Assembly: GCA_946187865.1 (NCBI GenBank)
Contig: CAMHST010000004.1
Coordinates: forward strand, 18,618 to 82,617
Direction of reading: 5' to 3'
Origin: an uncultured Bacteroidales bacterium
GTDB taxonomy: Bacteria; Bacteroidota; Bacteroidia; Bacteroidales; UBA932
DNA: 64,000 bases
The translations under genes and the position numbers were made by a program. The notes below the pieces were generated by a model. It saw nothing but the letters and a program-made list of their open reading frames with translations, did no database searches and had not been told where the DNA came from. Below are positions 31,277 through 39,794 of the stretch, piece after piece. Position 1 is the stretch's first letter; each line of letters opens with the position of its first letter.

Positions 31277-31587
31277 TATAGCAATTCGAAGAACTTGGTG
31301 AAGTAAATCAGGACCACCACGATCAGGATCAGGGTGACGATGGTGATGATGGTGTGGGCCTTCCCCATGGAAGACCGCGTTTTCTGGTAATGGCCGTTGC
31401 GGAAGGCGCCCCGGAGGCTGCTCCCGGGCACATATTCCCCTTTCTCGCGGGCGGCCTCGTTGGTGCCGTCCACGTCTCCGAACATCTGGCGGCGCTTCTC
31501 TTCTTCCGGGTCGTAGTACCGGGGCTTGTAGTTGAACACCCTGTGTTCCTGGTTCCCGAAGAAACCGAAGTTGAATAAACTGGCCAT
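31276..31587 (-). CDS. Conserved hypothetical membrane protein upstream of mutL
   Basis: 103 aa with RVFNYKPRYYDPEEEKRR and C-terminal TM; operonic with mutL. Confidence 0.7.
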   Translation of the reverse strand: MASLFNFGFFGNQEHRVFNYKPRYYDPEEEKRRQMFGDVDGTNEAAREKGEYVPGSSLRGAFRNGHYQKTRSSMGKAHTIITIVTLILIVVVLIYFTKFFELL

Positions 31588-31632
31588 GGCAATTCTCTTT
31601 GTAACTTACAAAAGTACCATTTTTTGGTATCT

Positions 31633-33024
31633 TTACAAAATGCGTCGGGATTCGGGGGCCAGATAAACCCCCAACTTCTTGAGTATCGGCTTTGCTTTCG
31701 CGTCCGTCACCGTGATGCGGAGCTTCGAGGCCGTGACCGTGGGAAAACACACGATACGGCGGTGGCCGATGGTGGTAAGGCCGTCGCCCTCCTCCGCCAG
31801 CTGGTCACGGAGCGGCACCCAGGCCCCGTCCACCCACGCTTCCAGCGTGAACTTTTTCACCCGCTGGCCCAGGGCGATGTCTTCCTGGGCTAGGAAACGG
31901 TTGAAACTGACCGGGTTCCGGAACGTGATAAGGACCGATGACCCTTTGTGCGTGATGCGGGCGTTGTCGGCCAGGTTCTCCTGGAACACGGCGTCTATCG
32001 CCTGCTTGAAGGCAAGGCCGCGGAGGCTGTCGACGGGGTGGATGCGCCCGTCGGGCGTTATGGGAAAATTCAGCAGCAGGGTGGAGTTCCGGCCCACGGA
32101 CTTATAGTAGATATCCATCAGCGCCGGAAGGCTTTTCACCTGAGCGTCCTCTGCGGCATGGTAGAACCAGCCCGGACGGATGCTGGTATTGGTCTCCCCG
32201 GGGCACCACACGTCCCCGTCCTCTACCCCGTAATGAAGCATGGCATAGGTGGTTTCCCCTTCGGAAGGCATCAGGCTCCAGTTGGTTTCTCCCACGTTCC
32301 CGGCCTCGGTGCCCACCCAGCGGAGGTCTCCCCGGTCACCGCCGTCGTTCCAGATTACGGCGTGGGGCTGGAGCTCGCGGACCATGCGGAACGTGTCGGC
32401 CCAGCCATAATAAGTCTTGGCGTCGATCCGGCGCGTTTCCGAGGCGCCGCCATACCAGCCGTCGCCGCCGTTGGCCCCGTCGAACCACACTTCGAAAATG
32501 TCCCCGTAACCTGTGAGGAGCTCCCGCAACTGGTTCCGGAAATAATCTACATAGGCCGGGCGGCCATATTCCGGATGATGCCGGTCCCAGGGCGACAGGT
32601 ACACGGCAAAGCGGAGGCCTTCCTCTCGGCAGGCTTCGGAGAGTTCCCGGACCACATCGCCCTTCCCGCCTTTCCAGGGCGCGTTTTTCACACTATAATC
32701 CGTATAGGCCGACGGCCACATGCAGAAGCCCCCGTGGTGTTTGGCCGTGAAAATGATTCCCTTCATGCCCGCCTGCTTGCACACCCGCACCCACTGCCGG
32801 CAGTCCAGGTTTTCGGGATTGAACAGGGCGGGGTCTTCGTTGCCGTAGCCCCACTCCTGTCCCGTGTACGTATTCAGGGAATAGTGGATGAAGGCGTACA
32901 TGTCCATGTCCTGCCAGCGGAGCTGGTCTTCCGTGGGCAGCGGACCCACAGGAGCGGGCCGGCAGCCTGCCGCCAAAAAGAAGGCGGCAAGGATCATTGC
33001 CGCCCTGAGGGACTTGCCCGCCAT
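31633..33024 (-). CDS. Alpha-L-fucosidase-like GH29 lipoprotein
   Basis: Signal MILAAFFLAAGC; IIFTAKHHGGFCMWPS, VWFDGANG, C-terminal F5/8-like domain. Confidence 0.87.
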   Translation of the reverse strand: MAGKSLRAAMILAAFFLAAGCRPAPVGPLPTEDQLRWQDMDMYAFIHYSLNTYTGQEWGYGNEDPALFNPENLDCRQWVRVCKQAGMKGIIFTAKHHGGFCMWPSAYTDYSVKNAPWKGGKGDVVRELSEACREEGLRFAVYLSPWDRHHPEYGRPAYVDYFRNQLRELLTGYGDIFEVWFDGANGGDGWYGGASETRRIDAKTYYGWADTFRMVRELQPHAVIWNDGGDRGDLRWVGTEAGNVGETNWSLMPSEGETTYAMLHYGVEDGDVWCPGETNTSIRPGWFYHAAEDAQVKSLPALMDIYYKSVGRNSTLLLNFPITPDGRIHPVDSLRGLAFKQAIDAVFQENLADNARITHKGSSVLITFRNPVSFNRFLAQEDIALGQRVKKFTLEAWVDGAWVPLRDQLAEEGDGLTTIGHRRIVCFPTVTASKLRITVTDAKAKPILKKLGVYLAPESRRIL

Positions 33025-33554
33025 TATTTCAGGAGTTTCTGAACCAGTGCATCCACTTTGTCCTGCATCACCGTGGCCAGAAGCACCTTGCCGTCCGGGC
33101 CGATCACGTACTTGGTGGGAATCCACTGGATGTGGTAGGCCTCCGAGATGGCGCTTTCCTTCTTGGACTTGAAGTCCGACAGCTGCAGCCAGCCGATGCC
33201 CTGCTCCTTCACATAGGCCTCCAGCTTGGCCGGGTCCGTGTCGAAGGAGACACCCACCATCACGATGTCTTTCCGGCCATTGAGCTTTTTCTGCAGGTCC
33301 AGCAGCTTGGGCATCTCTTCCCGGCAGTCCGGGCACCAGGTGGCCCAGAAGTCCAGGATGAGGGTTTTTCCGCGGAAGTCTTTGAGGGAATAGGTCTTGC
33401 CATCTGTCCCGGGTAAGGTGAAATCCGGGGCCTGGCCGCTTTTGATCAGGTCTTTGGCGTATTGGGGATCCAGGTCTTTGGCCTCCTGGGCCCGGAGCGA
33501 GACTGCGCCCAGAAGGAGGGCGGCGGCAAGAGAAAGGAATAACTTGATTTTCAT
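33024..33554 (-). CDS. TlpA-like thioredoxin-fold periplasmic protein
   Basis: Signal peptide; LILDFWATWCPDCREEMPKL. Confidence 0.88.
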   Translation of the reverse strand: MKIKLFLSLAAALLLGAVSLRAQEAKDLDPQYAKDLIKSGQAPDFTLPGTDGKTYSLKDFRGKTLILDFWATWCPDCREEMPKLLDLQKKLNGRKDIVMVGVSFDTDPAKLEAYVKEQGIGWLQLSDFKSKKESAISEAYHIQWIPTKYVIGPDGKVLLATVMQDKVDALVQKLLK

Positions 33555-33572
33555 ATCGTCCGTTTTTTAAGA

Positions 33573-34940
33573 TTATTTGAACAGGGCCCTTACCAGGGCG
33601 GGGATATCGGCCACCTTCACTACCTCTATACCGGTAGGTTTGCGGTCGAAATGGGTATAGGAACTCACGAAAATGCGTTTGAAGCCCAGCCGCTCCGCCT
33701 CCACGGCCCGCCTTTCGGCCTGTGAAACGGGGCGGATTTCCCCGCTGAGGCCCACTTCTCCGGCGAAGCAGACATCCGAGGGGATGGGGTAGTCGAAGTT
33801 GGAGGAAAGCACGGCGCAGATCACCGCCAGGTCGCAGGCGGGGTCTGTAATCCGGAGGCCGCCGGCCATGTTCAGGAACACATCTTTCTGGGCCAGTTTG
33901 AAGCCCGCCCGGCGTTCCAGCACGGCCAGCAGCATGTTCAGGCGGCGCACGTCGAAGCCCGTGGCACTGCGCTGCGCCGTCCCGTACACGGCCGACGACA
34001 CCAGCGCCTGAACCTCGAACAAGAAAGGCCGGTTCCCGTCCAGCATGGCCGATATGGCCGTTCCGCTAAGGCCCTCTTCATGCATGGGAATGAGCATTTC
34101 CGAGGGGTTCGCCACTTCCCGAAGCCCCGTCCCCGTCATCTCGAACACGGCCAGTTCGCTGGTGGAGCCGAAGCGGTTCTTGATGCTCCGGAGCACGCGG
34201 TAGGCGCCCCGGTTCTCTCCTTCGAACTGCAGCACCACGTCCACGATGTGCTCCAGGATCTTGGGGCCGGCGATGGAGCCTTCCTTGGTAATATGGCCAA
34301 TCAGGATGACCGGGATGCCGGTTTCCTTGGCAAAGCGGAGCAGGGTGGCGGCCACTTCCTTGATCTGGCTCACGGAGCCGGCGGTGGATTCCACCGAGGG
34401 GCAGTACATCGTCTGCACCGAGTCCACGATCATCAGGTCCGGGGCCACTTCCTGGGCTTCTCCCACAATGGCGGTCATGTCCGTTTCACTGTAGATGTAG
34501 CAGTTGGAGGCGTCTCCGCCCAGGCGGTCCGCCCGCATTTTCACCTGCTTCACGCTTTCTTCGCCGGTGACATAGAGGGTTTTCAGCTCCGGGCGGCGCA
34601 GGGGAAGCTGCAGCGAAAGGGTGGATTTGCCGATACCGGGCTCGCCGCCCATCAGCACCAGGGAGCCCTGGACGATGCCGCCGCCCAGCAGGCGGTCCAC
34701 TTCCGTGCTGCCCAGCGAGATGCGGTCTTCCACCGAGGTGGAAACTTCCTTCAGCGGCTGCGGCTTATGGCCCGCACCCGGCACGGAAACCGCTGCCGGG
34801 CGCTTCCCGGTCACCACTTCCCGTTCCACCATGGTATTCCACTCCCCGCAGGCGGGGCAGCGGCCCATCCACTTGGAATATTCATTGCCGCAGTGGGAGC
34901 AGAACCACACGGACTTGGATTTCTTGACTGTAGTTGCCAT
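33573..34940 (-). CDS. radA: DNA repair protein RadA
   Basis: C4 zinc motif CSHCGNEYSKWMGRCPACGEWNT; GGEPGIGKSTL; KNRFGS motif. Confidence 0.96.
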   Translation of the reverse strand: MATTVKKSKSVWFCSHCGNEYSKWMGRCPACGEWNTMVEREVVTGKRPAAVSVPGAGHKPQPLKEVSTSVEDRISLGSTEVDRLLGGGIVQGSLVLMGGEPGIGKSTLSLQLPLRRPELKTLYVTGEESVKQVKMRADRLGGDASNCYIYSETDMTAIVGEAQEVAPDLMIVDSVQTMYCPSVESTAGSVSQIKEVAATLLRFAKETGIPVILIGHITKEGSIAGPKILEHIVDVVLQFEGENRGAYRVLRSIKNRFGSTSELAVFEMTGTGLREVANPSEMLIPMHEEGLSGTAISAMLDGNRPFLFEVQALVSSAVYGTAQRSATGFDVRRLNMLLAVLERRAGFKLAQKDVFLNMAGGLRITDPACDLAVICAVLSSNFDYPIPSDVCFAGEVGLSGEIRPVSQAERRAVEAERLGFKRIFVSSYTHFDRKPTGIEVVKVADIPALVRALFK

Positions 34941-34976
34941 CGGCCTGTTTCTTTAGACCCGTAAAGATACAAAAAA

Positions 34977-34999
34977 TCCCGGGGAAAAAATCCTCGGGA
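34977..34999 (-). terminator. Intrinsic terminator downstream of small lipoprotein gene (minus)
   Basis: TCCCGAGGA-tttttt-TCCCCGGGA followed by TTTTTTG on minus strand. Confidence 0.7.
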
Positions 35000-35029
35000 C
35001 AACACGCATCCGCGCAAGAAGCGGAAAAA

Positions 35030-35227
35030 TTACTGGGCGTTGTCGATAGCTTCGGCGGCGGCTTCGGCAGCCACGGCTACGGAATCGGCGGCGGCCTCTA
35101 CAACTTCCTCAACGGTCTCTGCAGCCTCTTCGGCGGCAGCTTCTGCCTTCTTGGAATTGTTGTTGCCGCAAGCAGTGGCGGCGATCATCATGGCCAGCAC
35201 TGCAACAGACATAAATACCTTCTTCAT
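35030..35227 (-). CDS. Small Ala/Glu-rich lipoprotein
   Basis: 65 aa MKKVFMSVAVLAMMIAATAC|GNNNSKKAEAAAEEAAETVEEVVEAAADSVAVAAEAAAEAIDNAQ. Confidence 0.8.
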   Translation of the reverse strand: MKKVFMSVAVLAMMIAATACGNNNSKKAEAAAEEAAETVEEVVEAAADSVAVAAEAAAEAIDNAQ

Positions 35228-35273
35228 AATAGTTAAATTTAAGTACACTTATACTCTCTAACCTTTTCGGGGG

Positions 35274-35281
35274 CAAATGTA
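35274..35281 (-). promoter_or_regulatory. -7 box TACATTTG of the small lipoprotein gene
   Basis: plus caaatgta about 47 nt upstream of ATG. Confidence 0.5.
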
Positions 35282-35334
35282 CGGTATATTTTCCGCTTAT
35301 CAAAGGATTTTTTAAAAAAATTAATAATAAATCA

Positions 35335-35814
35335 TTATGATTGAAGGAGCAGTGCGCTGGCCCAGACCTCGCAGCCTTCGCAGCGGCCCACAAAGCCCAG
35401 GCGCTCGGTGGTGGTGGCCTTCACGGACACCCGCTCCGGCTCTACACCCAGGATGGGAGCCAGGGTTTCCCGCATGGCCTGGATATGCGGGGCCAGTTTG
35501 GGGCGCTGCAGGGCGATGGTAATGTCGGCATTGCCAACCCGATATCCGTGTTCATGGACCAGCGCCACCACTTTTTCCAGGAGCAGTTTGCTGTCTACGC
35601 CTCTCCACTCGGCGCTGGTGTCCGGGAACAAGTGGCCGATATCCCCCAGCGCCAGGGCGCCCAGCAGGGCGTCGCACAGGGCGTGGATGGCCACATCACC
35701 GTCTGAATGGGCCACAAAGCCCGTTTCCGAGGGAATCTTCACGCCGCCCAGCCACATCGGGAGACCGGGAGCCAGAGCATGCACGTCGTATCCGTTACCA
35801 ATCCGTATATCCAT
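35335..35814 (-). CDS. ispF: 2-C-methyl-D-erythritol 2,4-cyclodiphosphate synthase
   Basis: RIGNGYDVHAL, GFVAHSDGDVAIHALCDALLGALALGDIGHLFPD. Confidence 0.96.
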   Translation of the reverse strand: MDIRIGNGYDVHALAPGLPMWLGGVKIPSETGFVAHSDGDVAIHALCDALLGALALGDIGHLFPDTSAEWRGVDSKLLLEKVVALVHEHGYRVGNADITIALQRPKLAPHIQAMRETLAPILGVEPERVSVKATTTERLGFVGRCEGCEVWASALLLQS

Positions 35815-35849
35815 AACTGTATGATGTATTTAATTAGGAATCAAAGGGT

Positions 35850-36716
35850 TTATTCTGTCTTCAGGACGATGGACTTATGGGAAAGCAGCTCAAAGAAAGC
35901 GGCCTTGCAGGAGTCTGACAGCGGAAGCTCTTCTGCGCCGACCCGGATTTTCCCGCCCCGCATCCCCTGTACTTTCGAGAGGTTGACCAGGTAGGAGCGG
36001 TGGATGCGGCAGAAACGGTCGAAGGGGAGCTGCTTCTCCATGGCTTTCAGGGTCATCAGGACCATCGGCGCCCGGCCGTCGGAAAGGTGCAGGACAATGT
36101 AGTCGCCGTCGCTCTTGATGTACAGGATGTCCTCCAGGGGAATCTGCGTCATCACCAGATCGATTTTCACGGAAATGCTTTCCGGCTGCGCGGCAGGCCG
36201 TTTCAGGGCGTCCATCTCTCCTTTCAGCTGGTCCAGGTCGGCCGACAGGGCCTGATTGTCCCGCTCGGCCTGATGGTAACGGAAGGCGGCGCGGCGCCAC
36301 TGGTCCGAAAAAGAGACAGCCAGCGCTGTCAGGGCACTGAAAAGAGCCAGCATTACCGCCATGGCTTTCTGGGAGAGAACCACCCCGAATCCGAGAAAGT
36401 CTCCGACCGTGATATCCGCGTCGATATGAGCCCGGGCACTTCCGTCAAGGGCTGATAGCTGGACAAGACAGGCCGCCACGAACACAAGCAGCGCCCATCC
36501 CAGAAAAGCCCATTTCCGCCCGGGTACCAGAAAACGGTCTATCAGCACACAACGGAAAACCAGATATACAGATGCATTCACAAGAACCAAACCGGCATAG
36601 AGGGCAAGGGCCCACCAAGGAAGGACCACACCTCCGATCAGGTAGGGCAGAATGGAAGGCACGATGAGCAGCGCCCCGACAACGCCCAGGAATATGAGTT
36701 TTCTTTCGCGTGACAT
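35850..36716 (-). CDS. Membrane-embedded LytTR-family DNA-binding protein without receiver domain
   Basis: About 4 N-terminal TM segments, coiled linker, C-term ILYIKSDGDYIVLHL...RFCRIHRSYLVNLSKVQGMRGGKI. Confidence 0.88.
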   Translation of the reverse strand: MSRERKLIFLGVVGALLIVPSILPYLIGGVVLPWWALALYAGLVLVNASVYLVFRCVLIDRFLVPGRKWAFLGWALLVFVAACLVQLSALDGSARAHIDADITVGDFLGFGVVLSQKAMAVMLALFSALTALAVSFSDQWRRAAFRYHQAERDNQALSADLDQLKGEMDALKRPAAQPESISVKIDLVMTQIPLEDILYIKSDGDYIVLHLSDGRAPMVLMTLKAMEKQLPFDRFCRIHRSYLVNLSKVQGMRGGKIRVGAEELPLSDSCKAAFFELLSHKSIVLKTE

Positions 36717-36738
36717 AGGCCACGCAAAAATACACAAT

Positions 36739-38085
36739 TCAGAACGAAAATCCTAAATTGATGTAAAGGCCGAAGCTGCCGTCCTGCGCGTGCAGCGGGT
36801 GTCCGAACTCTACGGCCGTGATGAAATTCCGGTTCATCGAGAACCAGAATCCGCCGCCCACGCTGGTGTGCAGCCGCTCGCGGTTGGCAATGGCCGGGTC
36901 GTAGATGCTGGCATAGGGGCCCATTTGTTCCCCGTCCAGGGTTTTCTCCACGGTCCGGTGGCCCAGGGCGGCCTGCTCGGCCAGACGGCAGGTCTGTACG
37001 ACAGCCCCTGCATCGGCAAAGCCTACCAGCCCCAGCTGGAAATTCTGTTTGAATGCCTGGAAGGATGCCAGCCGAAGGCGCGCGTCGGCGCTGGCCCAGG
37101 CTACACCGTTCCCCTTGATCCGGCTGCTGTAGGTGCCGCGCATCGCAAAGGACGGCATCGCGTAGAAGGGAAGGGAACCGGCCACCAGGCCGCTGTACGC
37201 CAGCTGGTACGCAAACGTGAGCCGGTCGGGGAAGATGGAGATGTAGTGGCGGAAGTCGGCCGACAGCACCAGCGACCCTTTGGCCCCGCCGTCGGAAAAG
37301 CTCGACCCGGCTATGGCGGTGACAGAGGCATAAATGCCCCGGGCGGGCTGGGGCTCGAAGTCCCGGGTGTCGTACAGCAGCCCGGCTTTGAGCTCGGCCC
37401 GGTGCCCGTGGGTGTCTTCCGCGGGGATGAGCCCTTCCTCCAAGTACTGCTCGTAGAGCGAGCCGGAAGCGGCATACACCGGCAGCGAAACCGGGCTGTA
37501 GGACTGCCAGGAATAGGCGGCGCCGCCAATCCAGGTCAGGTGGTCCGCCATGCGCCCCTGGAGGTCCAGGCTGGCCCGCAGTTGCCGCTGGTAATTGGCA
37601 TAGAAGGCGATGCCGTCCTGCTTGTCGGCCCCTTTGTGCAGGTCCAGCCCGGCATAATAGGGCGACACGGCGCCGTTGAATCCGTAGAATCCGTACAGGG
37701 GATTGTCCATATAGGAGATGTCGGCCGTCACGCGGTAGCCCGGAATCAGGTGCTTGGAGTCGTAGTTCATCGTTACCTGCTTGGCGCCTTTGGTATACAG
37801 CATGGCGTTCACCATGAATTTATGCCTATAGTTGGGATAGTCGGAACCGTCGCCGTAATGGAAGACCTGCGCCAGGGCGCCGAACGAGAAACCCAGGTCG
37901 GTGCTGTAGTTGAAGGCAGGCATCAGGCCCACGTTCCAGCCGGATTTGGCAATCTCTTTTTTCACGGGGACGGCGACAACCCGGTCGCGCTGCTGTTCGG
38001 GCTCCTTTTCTTTTTCGGCACGGAGCGGTAGGACGGAAAGCAGCAGGACTGCGACGAGAGTGGAGATGCGGATGACAGGGTTCAT
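36739..38085 (-). CDS. Outer-membrane beta-barrel protein (BamA/surface antigen-like)
   Basis: Signal peptide; barrel-like pattern with MRGTYSSRIKGNGVAWASADARLRL and C-terminal LYINLGFSF. Confidence 0.72.
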   Translation of the reverse strand: MNPVIRISTLVAVLLLSVLPLRAEKEKEPEQQRDRVVAVPVKKEIAKSGWNVGLMPAFNYSTDLGFSFGALAQVFHYGDGSDYPNYRHKFMVNAMLYTKGAKQVTMNYDSKHLIPGYRVTADISYMDNPLYGFYGFNGAVSPYYAGLDLHKGADKQDGIAFYANYQRQLRASLDLQGRMADHLTWIGGAAYSWQSYSPVSLPVYAASGSLYEQYLEEGLIPAEDTHGHRAELKAGLLYDTRDFEPQPARGIYASVTAIAGSSFSDGGAKGSLVLSADFRHYISIFPDRLTFAYQLAYSGLVAGSLPFYAMPSFAMRGTYSSRIKGNGVAWASADARLRLASFQAFKQNFQLGLVGFADAGAVVQTCRLAEQAALGHRTVEKTLDGEQMGPYASIYDPAIANRERLHTSVGGGFWFSMNRNFITAVEFGHPLHAQDGSFGLYINLGFSF

Positions 38086-38106
38086 GGCGGTATGTGTTTT
38101 TCGGCA

Positions 38107-38114
38107 CAAAAGTA
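38107..38114 (-). promoter_or_regulatory. -7 box TACTTTTG of the barrel/LytTR operon
   Basis: plus caaaagta, 21 nt upstream of ATG 38085. Confidence 0.5.
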
Positions 38115-38143
38115 CGCCCTGTACGCGTCTAATCGTAATTTAA

Positions 38144-38172
38144 TCGGTGAACCGGCCGGTTTTGTCGGTGAA
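38144..38172 (-). promoter_or_regulatory. Candidate LytTR operator: TTCACCGA direct repeats 21 bp apart
   Basis: TCGGTGAA at 38144-38151 and 38165-38172 (plus); 37 bp upstream of -7 box; encloses palindrome AACCGGCCGGTT. Confidence 0.55.
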
Positions 38173-38186
38173 AAAGACCTGTCTGG

Positions 38187-39776
38187 TTACTCTGCAGCCT
38201 GCTTTTTCCAATCGGCCGGATTCAGGCCGGTGACGTCTTTGAAGTTGCGGTAGAAAGCGCTGCGGGAGGAGAATCCGCTTTCGGTGGCAATCTCAGAGAT
38301 GCTCATCTCCGGGTGTTCCTTCATCAGCTTCTGCGCGTAGCGGACGCGGTAGCCGTTGATCAGGTTGGAGAAGTTATCCCCGGAAAGGCTCTTGATGATG
38401 GCGCTGATGTAAGTGCGGTTGGTGGCCAGCCGGGCGGCGATGTCGGTGACGCGAAGGTCCGGCTGCTTGAAAAGCTCCTCCTCCTCGATGATTTGCGAGA
38501 GTTGCTCGGTCAGTTGCCGCGTGACCGGCGTGTCTTCTGCCTCTTCCGGCGGGGCGGGATGCTTGAGACCGATGAATATAACGCCCGCAACGAGAATCAG
38601 CAGGCCGCCGACCAGGACCCAGAGCCAGGGGAAATCGGCCTTTGACGCCGCCCCGGTGGGAAAAGCCCAGACTTCCCGGACGGTTTTGAAATTGTCCCCC
38701 GCCGGGGTGTCTGCGACAGAAGAAAAGCGGGTGCCGCCGGCGTGGACAAGCGTCCCGTCGGGGAGCATGGCGAAGGTGTCTGCCATCGGGAAAGGGCCGG
38801 AGAACACTGTCAGAGTTACTTCGGCTGGGGTGCCGTCGAAGATGGGGTCGTAGCAGATGCGGGCGATGCAGGCGTTCCCTTCGGTGTCAATGCCGAAGGT
38901 GTAGGCGCTCCGGCGGCTGCGGTCCACGGCCAGTTGGCTCCAGATGTAAGCGCCGGCTTCGGAACGCGCGGGAAGGGGCCGGTCCGTTTCCAGCAGGGAG
39001 AACTGCTCGCCGCTGATGCGCAGGATGCCCCATTCCCCGCTTTCCCGGTGCCGGGCCAGCACCAGGTGGGCGTACTCGCCGATGGAAAGGTTGGTCCGCT
39101 GGGCGGCCCATGGCTCCCACTCGTCCAGCAGGGGCTCATGGAAAGGGTCTCCTTGCAGCCGGTCCACCGTGCCGTCGGAGGGTTTGCCGTAATTGTCCAG
39201 TCCGGAGAAGACGATGGCATTGTCCGGGGCCGATGCCAGGATGTAAGGAGTGTTGCGCTGCACAGTGACCTCTTTCAGGAAGGAGAACCCTTTTCCCGGC
39301 TCATAGATTTCCATCGCATCGGGGGCGTACCAGTTGCCGCTCACCAGCACCTTTCCGTCCGGCAGGGCCAGGGCCGATGCCCCGGCGCGTTTGCGGTCCA
39401 GGATGCCCTCGGCCGTGAAACTGTGCGTGGCCGGGTCATAGATTTCAACGCCCCAGCTCTGGCCGATGCCGAAGGCTTCCGCGCTGCCGCCGCCAAGCAT
39501 CACCCGCCCGTCCGGCAGGAGCGTGCAGAAAGCATGGTCGTGCGGGTATTTCATGGGCACTTCATGCCAGGCACCGCCTTTGAGGTACCAGGCCGACTGC
39601 GACAGCAGGAAGCCGTCCGTATGCCCGCCGAAAAGGGTCACTTCCCCATTCAGAGCCATCACATACGGCGTGGAGAGCGGCTGCGGCAAGTCCGGCAGAC
39701 GCTCCGCCCCGCCGCCGCTGCTCCGCGAGCACGCGACGGCGAGAAGGGTGAGCAGTATGAAGGCTAAGCGCTTCAC
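38187..39776 (-). CDS. Kelch-like propeller / single TM / AraC DNA-binding domain fusion (transmembrane one-component regulator)
   Basis: Lipobox-like signal LLAVACS; repeats FSFLLPDGRVMLGGG-type; TM FPWLWVLVGGLLILVAGVIFIGL; AraC HTH GFSSRSAFYRNFKDVTGLNPADW. Confidence 0.88.
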   Translation of the reverse strand: MKRLAFILLTLLAVACSRSSGGGAERLPDLPQPLSTPYVMALNGEVTLFGGHTDGFLLSQSAWYLKGGAWHEVPMKYPHDHAFCTLLPDGRVMLGGGSAEAFGIGQSWGVEIYDPATHSFTAEGILDRKRAGASALALPDGKVLVSGNWYAPDAMEIYEPGKGFSFLKEVTVQRNTPYILASAPDNAIVFSGLDNYGKPSDGTVDRLQGDPFHEPLLDEWEPWAAQRTNLSIGEYAHLVLARHRESGEWGILRISGEQFSLLETDRPLPARSEAGAYIWSQLAVDRSRRSAYTFGIDTEGNACIARICYDPIFDGTPAEVTLTVFSGPFPMADTFAMLPDGTLVHAGGTRFSSVADTPAGDNFKTVREVWAFPTGAASKADFPWLWVLVGGLLILVAGVIFIGLKHPAPPEEAEDTPVTRQLTEQLSQIIEEEELFKQPDLRVTDIAARLATNRTYISAIIKSLSGDNFSNLINGYRVRYAQKLMKEHPEMSISEIATESGFSSRSAFYRNFKDVTGLNPADWKKQAAE

Positions 39777-39794
39777 GCTTACAAAGATAGCGAA

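Noticed and set aside
29552-31306. 584-aa plus-strand ORF opposite mutL
   Set aside because: Shadow ORF; mutL motifs on the minus strand are clear.
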